Positions 16,845 to 25,643 of a stretch of DNA of 64,000 nucleotides are shown here, one piece after another (the first letter of the stretch is position 1; each line of letters begins with the position of its first letter). The DNA is from Chryseobacterium bernardetii. Lineage in GTDB: Bacteria; Bacteroidota; Bacteroidia; Flavobacteriales; Weeksellaceae. The stretch lies in assembly GCF_003815975.1 (NCBI RefSeq), contig NZ_CP033932.1, positions 1,837,001 to 1,901,000 of the forward strand, read 5' to 3'. A program made the translations under genes and the position numbers. A model generated the notes under the pieces. The model had not been told where the DNA came from, ran no database searches, and was given only the letters and a program-made list of their open reading frames with translations.

Positions 16845-17384
16845 ATGAAAAAAAGCTTATTGTTAATTCCACTGATTATTATTTCATGTAAAAAAGATCC
16901 GGCTGTGGCAGAGGTTTCTCAAAAAGACTCGGCTATTGTAACAGAAATGCCGGATTCTGCCTATAAAACAGATTCTGTTGCTCTGAAAAAGAAAGATTCA
17001 ATTATTAACAATGCTCCCGCCACTAAAGAAGTTCTGCGAAAAGGTGTGATGAGAAGTGAAAAAGACGGACAGATTGTAAGAACAGCTGATGCTTCCCAGC
17101 TTCCTTTTACGATAGGAGAAGAATTTAAAAATAACGATCAGGAACTCATTTTAAAGCTTACCAATTTTGAACAGTCTGATATCAAGGCCAAGATTTCAAC
17201 TAAAGAGACGGATTTTAATATAAGATTCAACCAGATAAAGCTTCCTAACGGAGACTACGACGGGCCTTTTGGAAGAGAGCTTTCCTATAAAATCCCTGAA
17301 AAAGGAGAAGTGTGGCTGATTATCGGGAAAAGTAATATGGCGTCAGGAAACACGAAGGGGCATTTTACAGTAAGTATTGAATAA
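16845..17384 (+). CDS. Hypothetical lipoprotein (179 aa)
   Basis: It begins MKKSLLLIPLIIISCKKD, a lipoprotein signal with the lipidated cysteine at residue 15. A low-complexity charged linker (to about residue 60) is followed by a compact beta-rich domain (TIGEEFKNNDQELILKLTNF ... WLIIGKSNMASGNTKGHFTV). No family is recognised. Its end overlaps an extended reading frame of the next gene, but the true start of that gene is 61 bp downstream. Expected location is the outer or inner membrane, facing the periplasm. Confidence 0.75.
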   Translation: MKKSLLLIPLIIISCKKDPAVAEVSQKDSAIVTEMPDSAYKTDSVALKKKDSIINNAPATKEVLRKGVMRSEKDGQIVRTADASQLPFTIGEEFKNNDQELILKLTNFEQSDIKAKISTKETDFNIRFNQIKLPNGDYDGPFGRELSYKIPEKGEVWLIIGKSNMASGNTKGHFTVSIE

Positions 17385-17445
17385 TATTAAATCAATTTGG
17401 TACAGTTTCTGCAAATTAAAACCTGAAAGTTTAAATTTAAAAATT

Positions 17446-17958
17446 ATGAAAAATATCGTTCTAACAGCAATGGCCGCTTCAGCTGTACTTGTAAGTTGCG
17501 GAACCGTACAGTCGCTGGTTCAGAATACATTTCCCTATACAACGAATGTTTTAGTTTCCACCGGAGTACCGGCTGATAAAGAAGTTTCTTCCACTGCAAC
17601 CGCTACCAACGTACAAACCTGGTTTGGGGGAAATAATAATGCTCAGATTAAAGATGTAAGAATTTCTGATGCAAAAATTTCCGTAGCATCTCCCTCAGGA
17701 GGTAATTTAAGTGCGTTTAAAACCATTAAGGTATACGTTTCGTCCAGCGGAACAGGTGAGAGATTAATTGCATCCCGCTCCAATATCTCTACCAATTCCT
17801 CAAGTTTGAATCTGGATCTGAATGATACAGGATTCCTTGATAATATTGTAAAAAGCTCCGGGCTTACTGTAAGAACAGTTTATGAATTGAAAAATCAGAC
17901 CTCTTCAGACATGAATATTAAAGTAGCCCTTAATTTCAGCAGTGTTCCTGCGAAATAG
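17446..17958 (+). CDS. Hypothetical lipoprotein (170 aa)
   Basis: I chose ATG at 17446 because it starts a lipoprotein signal, MKNIVLTAMAASAVLVSCGT, with the cysteine at residue 18. The rest is serine/threonine-rich and beta-strand-like (KTIKVYVSSSGTGERLIASR, DTGFLDNIVKSSGLTVRTVY), reminiscent of surface lipoproteins. No catalytic motif is seen. It is followed by a terminator, and probably forms one unit with the lipoprotein gene at 16845. Confidence 0.75.
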   Translation: MKNIVLTAMAASAVLVSCGTVQSLVQNTFPYTTNVLVSTGVPADKEVSSTATATNVQTWFGGNNNAQIKDVRISDAKISVASPSGGNLSAFKTIKVYVSSSGTGERLIASRSNISTNSSSLNLDLNDTGFLDNIVKSSGLTVRTVYELKNQTSSDMNIKVALNFSSVPAK

Positions 17959-17980
17959 TTAGTATAAAGTTACAACTAAA

Positions 17981-18012
17981 AACTCCTTTCAGCAATTGAG
18001 AGGAGTTTTGTT
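17981..18012 (+). terminator. Terminator after the two lipoprotein genes
   Basis: The arms AACTCCT and AGGAGTT are separated by 13 nt and followed by TTGTTTG. The left side is A-rich, so it may also act on the opposing subtilase transcript. Confidence 0.7.
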
Positions 18013-18071
18013 TGTAATATAGGGGGTTGAAACAGGAAATATTATAACTAATAATAACTTCCGTCTCGTAA

Positions 18072-19727
18072 TTATAATTTGGTGAATTTTTCCACAACCC
18101 TTCTTGTACCTTCATTAATATTAATAATATACTGACCAGTCGGAAGAGCAGCAATATTAATCTTTTCATTAGAAGAAACCGTATTTTTCATCACTGATCT
18201 TCCCTGCATATTGATGATTTCAATGTCCATTTTTTTATCTTCAGTATTCTGAATAGCAATATAGTTGCTGGACGGATTTGGATAAATCTTCACTTCCAGT
18301 ACCGGTAAAGCTTTAGCAGAAGCTGTAGATTTCCCTTCCAGCTGTAAAATAGCATTTCTAACATTCGGAAGCGGACCGATTTTTTTATTCACATCAGTAC
18401 CTCCCTGTGGAATTCCGGTTGAAACCAAAAGACTTCTCATTGCAGCCGGAGTAAGATTCTGTCCTGTAGTCTGGCGGTAAAAAGACTGGATGAGTACAGC
18501 TGCAGAAGCTACAGTAGGTGTGGCAGAACTGGTTCCGCTGAAATAATTATAAGTCCTGTTATTATCATTATCATACTTCGCATATGATCCATATCCTGCA
18601 GCCAGAACACTGCTTCCCCATCCCTGTACATCCACTCTGCTGCCATACGTACTGAAGCTTTGTTTTGAATGGGTAGTGTTAGGAGTTCCGGCACCTACAA
18701 TAATAGCTCCGCTGTTTCCCCTTGCTCTGTAAGTTGCATAGAAAGGATCATCAAGATCCTGATTACCATTTCCTGCAGCAGCAATGATGATAATTCCTGA
18801 ATCTGTAGCAGCTTTTGTAAGGTCCCATATCACGTTGTCATATTCGGCGGGGCAGTATTGGCCGTCTTTTCCACCGGTCTGCATTTCATAGAGGATAATA
18901 TCTCCAGCCTGAGATGCATTAATGGATCTGCTTACTGCCGCAGCTCTGTTATACCCAACAGTAGTCCATTCCATATATCCTTTGATCTCCGAAGCGTTGT
19001 AAACAGCACCGGTAAGTCCGATATTGTCTTTTACAGATCCTAAAATGCTTACTACAGCTGTCCCATGATCCCGATAGTTATTGTTAGCTAGACCTGAATT
19101 GGGAGAATAACCGGGTTCCAATTGAATAGAATTCTGATTGGCCAGCATTTCATGGGTTTTGTAAAAGCCATATTCCACGTCACGGATTTTGATGTTCTGC
19201 CCGGTAATTCCTCTTGACCATGCATATTTAGCATTGATTCCAGGATTATCATTCAGGTAAGTCTGCAGGCTTTCCAGGTCGGGAGTTGCTACAAACATAT
19301 TAACCAGAGGCGGTTCAACAGGTGTCCCGCTCATTACTGATACATATTCTATTTCAGGGAACTTTTCAAGAGTTTGAGTAAGGCGTTGAAGAATATCACT
19401 ATTTTGAACAGGAAGATTCGCTTTAAATATCCTTTTCAGTTTTTGAACAGACTCTCCGGAATTTCCGTTTTGTCTGCTGCTGGCTATCATTTCATTAATT
19501 TTTTCATTGCTGAACCCCAAATCATAAGTAAATGATATTCCATTTTCCCGGGTAAATCTTTCCAGTTCCGGATTTTTGCTGAGCGCATCTTTTTCTGAAG
19601 AAATTCCTTTTGAAAAGCATACATAAACAAGGTCATTTCTCGGAGCACTGCGATCTGATGGGGATTGTCCAAACGAAAGAAAGAAACAGAACACAAATAG
19701 TGTAAGGAGTTTGATTTTTGTTTTCAT
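18072..19727 (-). CDS. Secreted subtilisin-like serine protease (S8) with T9SS sorting domain
   Basis: The start is at 19727 (MKTKIKLLTLFVFCFFLSFG), a signal peptide; 551 residues. A propeptide-like region (to about 150) precedes the S8 catalytic domain. The triad is Asp in KIRDVEYGFY (an unusual context, without the common DTG), His in YRDHGTAVVSILGS and Ser in FSGTSSATPTVASAAVL. The oxyanion Asn region is IIAAAGNGNQD. The end is a type A T9SS sorting domain, VKIYPNPSSNYIAIQ ... ALPTGQYIININ. It is expected outside the cell. The gene stands alone, with its stop facing the terminator at about 18 kb. Confidence 0.92.
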   Translation of the reverse strand: MKTKIKLLTLFVFCFFLSFGQSPSDRSAPRNDLVYVCFSKGISSEKDALSKNPELERFTRENGISFTYDLGFSNEKINEMIASSRQNGNSGESVQKLKRIFKANLPVQNSDILQRLTQTLEKFPEIEYVSVMSGTPVEPPLVNMFVATPDLESLQTYLNDNPGINAKYAWSRGITGQNIKIRDVEYGFYKTHEMLANQNSIQLEPGYSPNSGLANNNYRDHGTAVVSILGSVKDNIGLTGAVYNASEIKGYMEWTTVGYNRAAAVSRSINASQAGDIILYEMQTGGKDGQYCPAEYDNVIWDLTKAATDSGIIIIAAAGNGNQDLDDPFYATYRARGNSGAIIVGAGTPNTTHSKQSFSTYGSRVDVQGWGSSVLAAGYGSYAKYDNDNNRTYNYFSGTSSATPTVASAAVLIQSFYRQTTGQNLTPAAMRSLLVSTGIPQGGTDVNKKIGPLPNVRNAILQLEGKSTASAKALPVLEVKIYPNPSSNYIAIQNTEDKKMDIEIINMQGRSVMKNTVSSNEKINIAALPTGQYIININEGTRRVVEKFTKL

Positions 19728-19861
19728 ATTATTTTTGTTAAGTGGTTGTGAATTAGATTGGATAATGTCAAAAATAATAATAAAATAAAAACAAATCACA
19801 TTTTTGTGAATTTATTTTTCAATCAGTTTGCTTTTGCCTTTATGTAAAGGTTTGTCATCAT
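19728..19861. other. Upstream region of the subtilase gene
   Basis: AT-rich DNA with no gene; it should hold the promoter of the minus-strand subtilase. I could not fix both promoter elements. Confidence 0.3.
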
Positions 19862-19903
19862 TTTCAAAAAAAAATCCCAGTCAGTTTTTACTGAAAGGGA
19901 TTT
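19862..19903 (-). terminator. Terminator of the dtd transcript (minus strand)
   Basis: The imperfect arms AAATCCCAGTCAG (19872-19884) and CTGAAAGGGATTT (19891-19903) are bordered on the low-coordinate side by nine A, which gives a U tract on the minus-strand transcript. Confidence 0.7.
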
Positions 19904-19935
19904 CCTGTTTTGGGTAGAATAACGATCTAATAGAA

Positions 19936-20076
19936 CTAATACTCAGGCTGGTTTCCATTAGTAATTTTATCGGTGTAATAGTCTGTGTAACTGTATTTGT
20001 TAAAATTTAAAACAACTTCACTCAGGAAAATTAAGGTCACTACCAGATAGGCGATGACCATATTTTTGTACTTCAT
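19936..20076 (-). CDS. Small membrane protein downstream of dtd (46 aa)
   Basis: The minus-strand ATG at 20076 gives MKYKNMVIAYLVVTLIFLSE and then VVLNFNKYSYTDYYTDKITN, ending NQPEY. One clear membrane span (residues 7-22) is followed by a tyrosine-rich polar tail. It starts 13 bp after the dtd stop and is followed by a terminator, so it looks like a real last gene of that transcript. No family is recognised. Confidence 0.6.
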   Translation of the reverse strand: MKYKNMVIAYLVVTLIFLSEVVLNFNKYSYTDYYTDKITNGNQPEY

Positions 20077-20089
20077 TTATATTCAGTAA

Positions 20090-20539
20090 TCAACTTTTTG
20101 TAATGGAATCCATAACGATAGTAACAGGACCATCATTGACTAATGAAACCTTCATATCCGCTCCGAAAATGCCGCTTTCAGTCTTCAACCCGGATTTTGC
20201 TATTTCTTCTTTAAAATAATCAAATAATGGAACGGCTTTATCAGGTTTGGCTGCTTTGATGAAAGAAGGACGGTTTCCTTTTTTATAATCAGCAATCAGC
20301 GTAAACTGGCTGATGCAAAGGATTTCTCCGGAAATATCTTTTACCGAAAGATTGAGTTTATCATCTTCATCACTAAAGATTCTAAGATTCAGTATTTTCT
20401 GTACCAGCCAATCTGCATCTGTCTTTTCATCATTCTCATCAATGCCAACCAGCAGCATCAGTCCTTTTCCTATTTCCCCTGCTGTTTTTCCATCTACTTT
20501 TACATTGGCTTCAGAGACTCTTTGTATAACGATCTTCAT
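20090..20539 (-). CDS. dtd: D-aminoacyl-tRNA deacylase
   Basis: A 149-residue protein of the normal Dtd length. Motifs: [20 protein letters not shown] at the start, the Ser-Gln-Phe-Thr motif [18 protein letters not shown] and the Gly-Pro motif [13 protein letters not shown]. Together these form the chiral-proofreading active site. Dtd removes D-amino acids (and glycine from tRNA-Ala) from charged tRNA in the cytosol. It lies 8 bp after a lipoprotein gene on the same strand and 13 bp before a small membrane protein gene. Confidence 0.95.
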   Translation of the reverse strand: MKIVIQRVSEANVKVDGKTAGEIGKGLMLLVGIDENDEKTDADWLVQKILNLRIFSDEDDKLNLSVKDISGEILCISQFTLIADYKKGNRPSFIKAAKPDKAVPLFDYFKEEIAKSGLKTESGIFGADMKVSLVNDGPVTIVMDSITKS

Positions 20540-20547
20540 TGTTTATT

Positions 20548-21006
20548 CTAATAGTAAATATTTAAAGTTTTGCTTGCAGGATCATAGTTATAAGAGGTAT
20601 AGGTCTTAGGGGGAAGAGAGGTTTTGGCACCATCCAAAGGCTGGCCGGTTCTTAACATCCATTTTGTACCATCCTTTGGACATACAATAGCAATATTGTC
20701 TTTTACTTCAAGGGTGGTGTCATTGTCAGGGCATAAGTGAGGGGCATTCCGATCATACACTTTAAATGCATTCCCAACGCGAACAATGATTAAGCCACGG
20801 GTTCCGGATTGTTGTTCATTTACGTAAATCCAGCCGTCATCATAGTTTAAAGCGTTATATGCGGGAAGGTTCAAATTTAAAGAAACATTAATTGGGTTGT
20901 TTGGAAAACAGTTCACGGTATCTTCCCTGCTTCCGCATGAGTTTATAGATAAATTACTGGAAATCAATAAAATGAAAATAGATAATATCGAAAAAGTTTT
21001 TTTCAT
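20548..21006 (-). CDS. Lipoprotein with Rieske-like C-terminal region
   Basis: 152 residues. The N-terminus MKKTFSILSIFILLISSNLS is followed by INSCGSRED, a lipoprotein-type signal with Cys24. The rest resembles the small flavobacterial Rieske-fold proteins: VYDRNAPHLCPDNDTTLEV and IAIVCPKDGTKWMLRTGQPL. A true Rieske centre needs CxH...CxxH. Here one cysteine follows the His (HLC) and the second box reads CPKDG without the final His, so a normal 2Fe-2S cluster is unlikely. It is the first gene before dtd on the minus strand. Confidence 0.7.
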   Translation of the reverse strand: MKKTFSILSIFILLISSNLSINSCGSREDTVNCFPNNPINVSLNLNLPAYNALNYDDGWIYVNEQQSGTRGLIIVRVGNAFKVYDRNAPHLCPDNDTTLEVKDNIAIVCPKDGTKWMLRTGQPLDGAKTSLPPKTYTSYNYDPASKTLNIYY

Positions 21007-21023
21007 TTCAATTTAAATTTTTA

Positions 21024-21091
21024 TATATTTGTAAAAATTAAACGATTATAACACGTAAAACATTGTCCGGCAAATGTCGGATTATTTTTTT
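21024..21091 (+). promoter_or_regulatory. greA promoter -7 box and leader hairpin
   Basis: TATATTTG at 21024-21031 is a good -7 element, giving a leader of roughly 80 nt before the greA start at 21117. Within it TCCGG (21066-21070) and TCGGA (21077-21081) form a short stem with one G-U pair, followed by TTATTTTTTT. This looks like a weak intrinsic terminator or attenuator upstream of greA. Confidence 0.5.
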
Positions 21092-21116
21092 ATACTAAAA
21101 CTAAATTTTGAAAATT

Positions 21117-21587
21117 ATGGCAAGCTATGTAACAAAGGAGGGCCTTGAGAAAATGAAAGCTGAGCTGGAACAGTTGGAAACTGTGGAAAGACCAAAAATT
21201 ACTCAGCAGATCGCAGAAGCTAGAGACAAGGGAGATTTGTCTGAAAATGCAGAATATGATGCGGCTAAAGAGGCTCAGGGAATGCTTGAAATGAGAATTT
21301 CCAAGCTAAAAGATGTTATCTCAACTTCTAAAATTATAGACGAAAGCCAATTAGATACTTCAAAAGTTTCTATCTTAACTACAGTGAAGCTTAAGAATAA
21401 TGCAACTAAACAGGAGCAGGTATTTACATTGGTACCGGATAATGAAAGCGACCTTAAAACAGGAAAAATTTCTGTAAACACTCCAATTGCTAAAGGATTG
21501 CTTGGTAAAGCTAAAGGTGAAACAGCTGAAATTACTTTACCAAACGGAAATAAACTTTCTTTTGAAGTATTAGACATTTCTCTATAG
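21117..21587 (+). CDS. greA: Transcription elongation factor GreA
   Basis: 156 residues from ATG at 21117 (MASYVTKEGLEKMKAELEQL). The N-terminal coiled coil carries the acidic tip in ARDKGDLSENAEYDAAKEAQ, which enters the secondary channel of RNA polymerase to stimulate cleavage of backtracked RNA. The C-terminal FKBP-like domain ends GNKLSFEVLDISL. Length and motifs are standard. It is followed 57 bp later by the HIT-family gene. Confidence 0.97.
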   Translation: MASYVTKEGLEKMKAELEQLETVERPKITQQIAEARDKGDLSENAEYDAAKEAQGMLEMRISKLKDVISTSKIIDESQLDTSKVSILTTVKLKNNATKQEQVFTLVPDNESDLKTGKISVNTPIAKGLLGKAKGETAEITLPNGNKLSFEVLDISL

Positions 21588-21644
21588 TCTGATACAATCT
21601 TTTCATTTCTAAACTTCAGTATTTAATCTCTAACTTTTATAAAA

Positions 21645-22034
21645 ATGAGCACTATATTCACAAAAATCATCAATGGCGAAATTCCCTCTTATAAAATTGC
21701 TGAGGATGAAAACTTTATTGCATTCCTCGACGCAATGCCTTTGGTGAAGGGGCATACATTAGTAGTTCCGAAAAAAGAAGTGGATTTGATTTTTGATCTT
21801 GAAAGTGAAGAATATAAAAACCTTTGGGGATTTGCCCAAGAGGTAGCCAAGAAGATCAAAACTGCAATTCCATGTGTAAGAGTAGGAGTAGCGGTTGTAG
21901 GACTTGAAGTACCACATGCTCATATTCATCTTATTCCTTTAAACAAGATGGAAGACATGAACTTCAGAAATGAAAGGCTAAAATTAACGAACGAAGAATA
22001 TACAGAGATTCAAAACTCAATTATTAATTCTTAA
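21645..22034 (+). CDS. HIT family nucleotide-binding protein
   Basis: 129 residues, close to the usual HIT/Hint length. The start MSTIFTKIINGEIPSYKIAE is typical and the histidine triad is HAHIHLIP, with the central His as nucleophile. GHTLVVPKKEV forms the ligand-binding strand. Such proteins hydrolyse nucleoside phosphoramidates or related compounds in the cytosol. It sits between greA and clpX, a common order in Flavobacteriia, and ends in a strong terminator. Confidence 0.92.
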   Translation: MSTIFTKIINGEIPSYKIAEDENFIAFLDAMPLVKGHTLVVPKKEVDLIFDLESEEYKNLWGFAQEVAKKIKTAIPCVRVGVAVVGLEVPHAHIHLIPLNKMEDMNFRNERLKLTNEEYTEIQNSIINS

Positions 22035-22038
22035 ATAC

Positions 22039-22078
22039 AGAAAATCGTAAAAAAGCAATTTTTTACGATTTTCTTTAA
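22039..22078 (+). terminator. Terminator after the HIT gene
   Basis: The perfect 16-bp arms AGAAAATCGTAAAAAA and TTTTTTACGATTTTCT with a 4-nt loop are followed by TTAA. A U-rich run lies within the right arm. Confidence 0.85.
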
Positions 22079-22101
22079 CATATACATATATATTATATCA
22101 T

Positions 22102-23289
22102 ATGAATCCAAACCAATGTTCTTTCTGCGGAAGAAAAAGAAATGAAGTGCAAATGTTGATTTCTGGGCAGAACGGTTTTATTTGTGAAAATTGTATAGAG
22201 CAGGCACATGTTATTGTGAAAGACAGTGCTTCCAAATCAGGATATTCACCTGCAGACAATATGGAAGATCTTAAAAAACCAAAAGAGATCAAAGAATTCC
22301 TGGATCAGTATGTGATCGGGCAGGATCAGGCTAAAAAACAGCTTTCCATTGCGGTATATAACCATTATAAGAGATTGCTTCATGCCCAGGATGAAAACAG
22401 AGAAGTAGAGCTTGAAAAATCCAATATCATCATGATAGGGGAAACCGGTACCGGAAAAACCCTTTTGGCTAAAACTATTGCCAGAGAACTTAACGTTCCT
22501 TTCTGTATTGTAGATGCTACTATTTTAACAGAAGCCGGTTATGTAGGAGAAGATGTTGAAAGTATCCTTTCAAGGCTGTTGATGGTAGCAGACTATGATG
22601 TAGAAAAGGCAGAAAAAGGGATTGTCTTCATTGATGAGATTGATAAGATTGCAAGAAAATCAGACAACCCAAGTATTACAAGGGATGTTTCCGGAGAAGG
22701 AGTACAGCAGGGATTATTGAAACTGTTGGAAGGAAGTATTGTAAATGTACCACCACAGGGAGGAAGAAAACACCCGGATCAGAAGTACATCCAGGTGAAT
22801 ACACAGAATATCCTGTTTATTGCCGGAGGAGCTTTTGACGGAATTAAGGAGATCATCGAAAGAAGAATGAATAAGCAGGCTATTGGTTTCAGTTCTGAAA
22901 AAATCAATAAAACTGATGAAGATGAATATATATTAACAAATATTAATGCGATTGATTTACGTTCTTTCGGATTAATTCCCGAACTTTTAGGAAGATTTCC
23001 AATCATCACTTACCTCGATAAATTAACAAAAGAAACCCTGGTAAGAATTATGAAAGAGCCTAAGAACTCAATTGTAAATCAATTTGTGGAACTCTTCAAA
23101 ATGGATGGCACGAATTTGGTAATTACCGACGGGGCCATTGAAAAAATTGTAGAAGAAACTATTGAAAAAGGATTAGGAGCAAGAGGTTTGAGAGGTACCA
23201 CAGAAAAGGTCCTGGAAGACTATATGTTTTCAATCGGAGAAGAGAAAGAAATTGTCTTAACAGAAGATAATATTTTGATTAATAGATAA
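22102..23289 (+). CDS. clpX: ATP-dependent Clp protease ATP-binding subunit ClpX
   Basis: 395 residues. The N-terminal zinc-binding domain (C6, C9, C31, C34: [10 protein letters not shown] ... ICENCIEQA) recruits substrates and adaptors. The AAA+ module has Walker [14 protein letters not shown], Walker [12 protein letters not shown], the pore loop around [10 protein letters not shown] and the arginine-finger region [11 protein letters not shown]. ClpX unfolds tagged proteins and feeds them to ClpP; clpP is not in the window. There is no IGF-loop anomaly visible. It is transcribed after the terminator at 22.05 kb, probably from its own promoter. Confidence 0.97.
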   Translation: MNPNQCSFCGRKRNEVQMLISGQNGFICENCIEQAHVIVKDSASKSGYSPADNMEDLKKPKEIKEFLDQYVIGQDQAKKQLSIAVYNHYKRLLHAQDENREVELEKSNIIMIGETGTGKTLLAKTIARELNVPFCIVDATILTEAGYVGEDVESILSRLLMVADYDVEKAEKGIVFIDEIDKIARKSDNPSITRDVSGEGVQQGLLKLLEGSIVNVPPQGGRKHPDQKYIQVNTQNILFIAGGAFDGIKEIIERRMNKQAIGFSSEKINKTDEDEYILTNINAIDLRSFGLIPELLGRFPIITYLDKLTKETLVRIMKEPKNSIVNQFVELFKMDGTNLVITDGAIEKIVEETIEKGLGARGLRGTTEKVLEDYMFSIGEEKEIVLTEDNILINR

Positions 23290-23317
23290 AAAGTTTTTTT
23301 TTTAAAGAAAAAAATAA

Positions 23318-23325
23318 TACCTTTG
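23318..23325 (+). promoter_or_regulatory. Predicted -7 promoter element
   Basis: TACCTTTG fits TAnnTTTG and lies 39 bp before the next start codon. No TTTG is present at the usual distance upstream, where the DNA is a T/A run. Confidence 0.45.
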
Positions 23326-23363
23326 CGGGTGAAGATTGTATTAACACACAAATAATTTATACA

Positions 23364-25340
23364 ATGAGAAAAAGTTTATTTGCTATAGGTCTTTTAGCAA
23401 TTAGTTATTCTGTTCAGGCGCAGATACTATGTCATGTTGACACTAATGCTAATATGTATGTGAGCGAAGGCACCCTAGTTTATAGTGGTGGAGGTGTGCA
23501 GACAAAAGGCTCTGGTCTTTTGGAGGTACACGGAAATGTTATGATAGAAGGTACAGGAGCGGATGCTTTTAGAACATTAGATGCCACTGGTACAGGTTCA
23601 AAAACCGATGGCGGAAATATTGTTCTGAAATTAAATACTCCGGCCAGCTATACAACATCTACGTACGGACAATTGTACATTAATGGATTATCCCAGTCCA
23701 ACATTACAGGTATTGTAAGCAAAGAGTACAGAACTGCAAAGCATGGTGATGGTAATTTTTACCAACAAATAGCTTTACCTTTTAATAATAAGGTATTAAG
23801 CAGTCTGTCTGGTGAGCTTAACAAAACCTTCACTGACGCCAGATATTCTAAGAATGAAATCCTAACCTGGGATAACCCTACTGTTGTAAGTAATACATTA
23901 ACAACAGCTTCTGCAATACAGGTTCCTTACGGGTATTATATGCTGGGATCCAATAATAATAATTTGGACCTTAGTACTCCTCCTGGTGGAGCTAACGCTG
24001 TTTATACTGTTAATGGTCAGCCTTTCTCAAACCTAGCGACTGCTAATCTACAGAATGCTGGTAATGGTGTTAATTTCGGAGTAAACGGTACTGCTACTAA
24101 TGCTTACAACGAGAAGTATTACACTTACCTTTATGATCAGTTTGAAGAAACTGCAAGTCCGTGGGCAGGTAATTATGGTAAGAATATTTACCAATTTGGT
24201 AACCCTTTCTTAACAAATTTAGATTTATCTGCTATTGGATATGTTGAAACCACTCCAAATGGTATTACTGATGGTAACGCAATCAATAATATTTGGGCCG
24301 TTCAATACTATCCAGGTTCTGTTCAATATACCAGCGCAGGAAGTTCGTTTACGGATCCTCTTATTATGACGTATGATGAAACCACTCATATTCCGGTAGG
24401 TGATGTTAATAACCTAATGGTAAAACCAATGGGAGTTTTCATTATGAAATTAAGAGATAACACTCCTCAAACTCTAAATTTTAATACTCTTAGAAGATTC
24501 AGTAACATAGCAAGACCAGCCAATACTGATTATAATGTAAACGCTAAGAAAGCTTTTGGTGCTACAGCTGGAAATACTATCAAGCAATTAGGTGTAATTG
24601 GTTTAGATGCTAATGGTAAAGAATTAGGAAGAACTTATTATGTGGTTTCAGCACATGCTACTACAGGCCATCAGACTTCTACAGCTACTACAGTACAGGC
24701 AGCAGCTGGAGATAACTTGCTTGTTACATATGAAGAAAAGTTAACGGGAGGAATTGACCCTAATTACAGCTCGAATTATTCATTATATATTAACGAAGCT
24801 AATGAGAAAGATTTCTTAGGTAAAGAAATTGTTTTAAACAGTTTTGATTACCAAGAGCCTAACCACGTTCAAAAAATTGTTTCCTACAAATTTGAGGTAA
24901 GAGAAAATGCTGAAATGGTTCCTGCTGGAACACATCAGTTATCTTCCGGAACCGGGTTCTATTATAAATCAGCTAACGGAGGTGTAGAAGAAATTAAACA
25001 AGGACAAACCATTCCTGTAAGTTCAAAAACTTATAGCCTGTATTATGGAACACCTGATAAAGGTTCATTAGCAACTAAAGAAAATAATACATTAGCACTT
25101 TCCAGAACAATGGTTGTATATAACCCAGCGGTTAGCAACTATATTGTTAGATTTGATAAAAATTGGAAAAAAGCAGATATTGAAGTTTATGATATGAGTG
25201 GTAAACTTATTATCTCTAAGAAAGCAGTGGATACATCTAAAGATTTTGTAATTGAACTTGATGGTTCAGTGAAGAGTTCTTACGTTGTAAAAGTTGTTTC
25301 CGATAAAGGAGTAGTAGTTAACACCAAAATCTTAAAATAA
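23364..25340 (+). CDS. Large T9SS-type surface protein (658 aa)
   Basis: It begins with a signal peptide (MRKSLFAIGLLAISYSVQAQ). The body is repetitive, rich in Thr, Asn, Gly and Tyr, without a recognised catalytic domain. The final 80 residues (TMVVYNPAVSNYIVRFDKNW ... KKADIEVYDMSGKLIISKKA) form a type A-like sorting domain ending in VVNTKILK. A surface or matrix role is likely. It is followed after 5 bp by a short Gly/Pro-rich membrane protein gene, so the pair is probably co-expressed. Confidence 0.8.
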   Translation: MRKSLFAIGLLAISYSVQAQILCHVDTNANMYVSEGTLVYSGGGVQTKGSGLLEVHGNVMIEGTGADAFRTLDATGTGSKTDGGNIVLKLNTPASYTTSTYGQLYINGLSQSNITGIVSKEYRTAKHGDGNFYQQIALPFNNKVLSSLSGELNKTFTDARYSKNEILTWDNPTVVSNTLTTASAIQVPYGYYMLGSNNNNLDLSTPPGGANAVYTVNGQPFSNLATANLQNAGNGVNFGVNGTATNAYNEKYYTYLYDQFEETASPWAGNYGKNIYQFGNPFLTNLDLSAIGYVETTPNGITDGNAINNIWAVQYYPGSVQYTSAGSSFTDPLIMTYDETTHIPVGDVNNLMVKPMGVFIMKLRDNTPQTLNFNTLRRFSNIARPANTDYNVNAKKAFGATAGNTIKQLGVIGLDANGKELGRTYYVVSAHATTGHQTSTATTVQAAAGDNLLVTYEEKLTGGIDPNYSSNYSLYINEANEKDFLGKEIVLNSFDYQEPNHVQKIVSYKFEVRENAEMVPAGTHQLSSGTGFYYKSANGGVEEIKQGQTIPVSSKTYSLYYGTPDKGSLATKENNTLALSRTMVVYNPAVSNYIVRFDKNWKKADIEVYDMSGKLIISKKAVDTSKDFVIELDGSVKSSYVVKVVSDKGVVVNTKILK

Positions 25341-25345
25341 ATAAT

Positions 25346-25582
25346 ATGAAAACTATAAATAAACTAGTATCCGCTCTTTTGCTTTTTGTGATATCATTCG
25401 CTAATGCAGAAACCAATAATGCTATTCCTCCAGCTCCGGAATCCGCTGCAAGAGGAGGTATTGGAGGAGGTGGACCAGGAGCACCTGCTTCTCCGATCGA
25501 TATGTATGTATATTTGCTTGCTGTAGTAGCTGTTGTATTCATCGCATTCTACACAAAAAAATATAAAAGTATAAAAGCATAA
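25346..25582 (+). CDS. Short Gly/Pro-rich membrane protein (78 aa)
   Basis: It has a signal peptide (MKTINKLVSALLLFVISFANA), a flexible segment rich in Pro, Ala and Gly (APESAARGGIGGGGPGAPAS), one membrane span (DMYVYLLAVVAVVFIAFY) and a short basic tail (TKKYKSIKA). This tripartite plan resembles LPXTG/PEP-CTERM tails in outline, but the Pro-Ile-Asp segment before the span is common in small flavobacterial proteins of unknown function. It lies between a T9SS protein and a terminator. Confidence 0.7.
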   Translation: MKTINKLVSALLLFVISFANAETNNAIPPAPESAARGGIGGGGPGAPASPIDMYVYLLAVVAVVFIAFYTKKYKSIKA

Positions 25583-25602
25583 AATTTTATTAAAATAATA
25601 TT

Positions 25603-25634
25603 AAACTCTCTGATTAATCAGAGAGTTTTTTTAT
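25603..25634 (+). terminator. Terminator after the 78-aa gene
   Basis: The arms AAACTCTCTGA and TCAGAGAGTTT, with loop TTAA, are followed by TTTTATTTTT. Confidence 0.9.
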
Positions 25635-25643
25635 TTTTACTTT

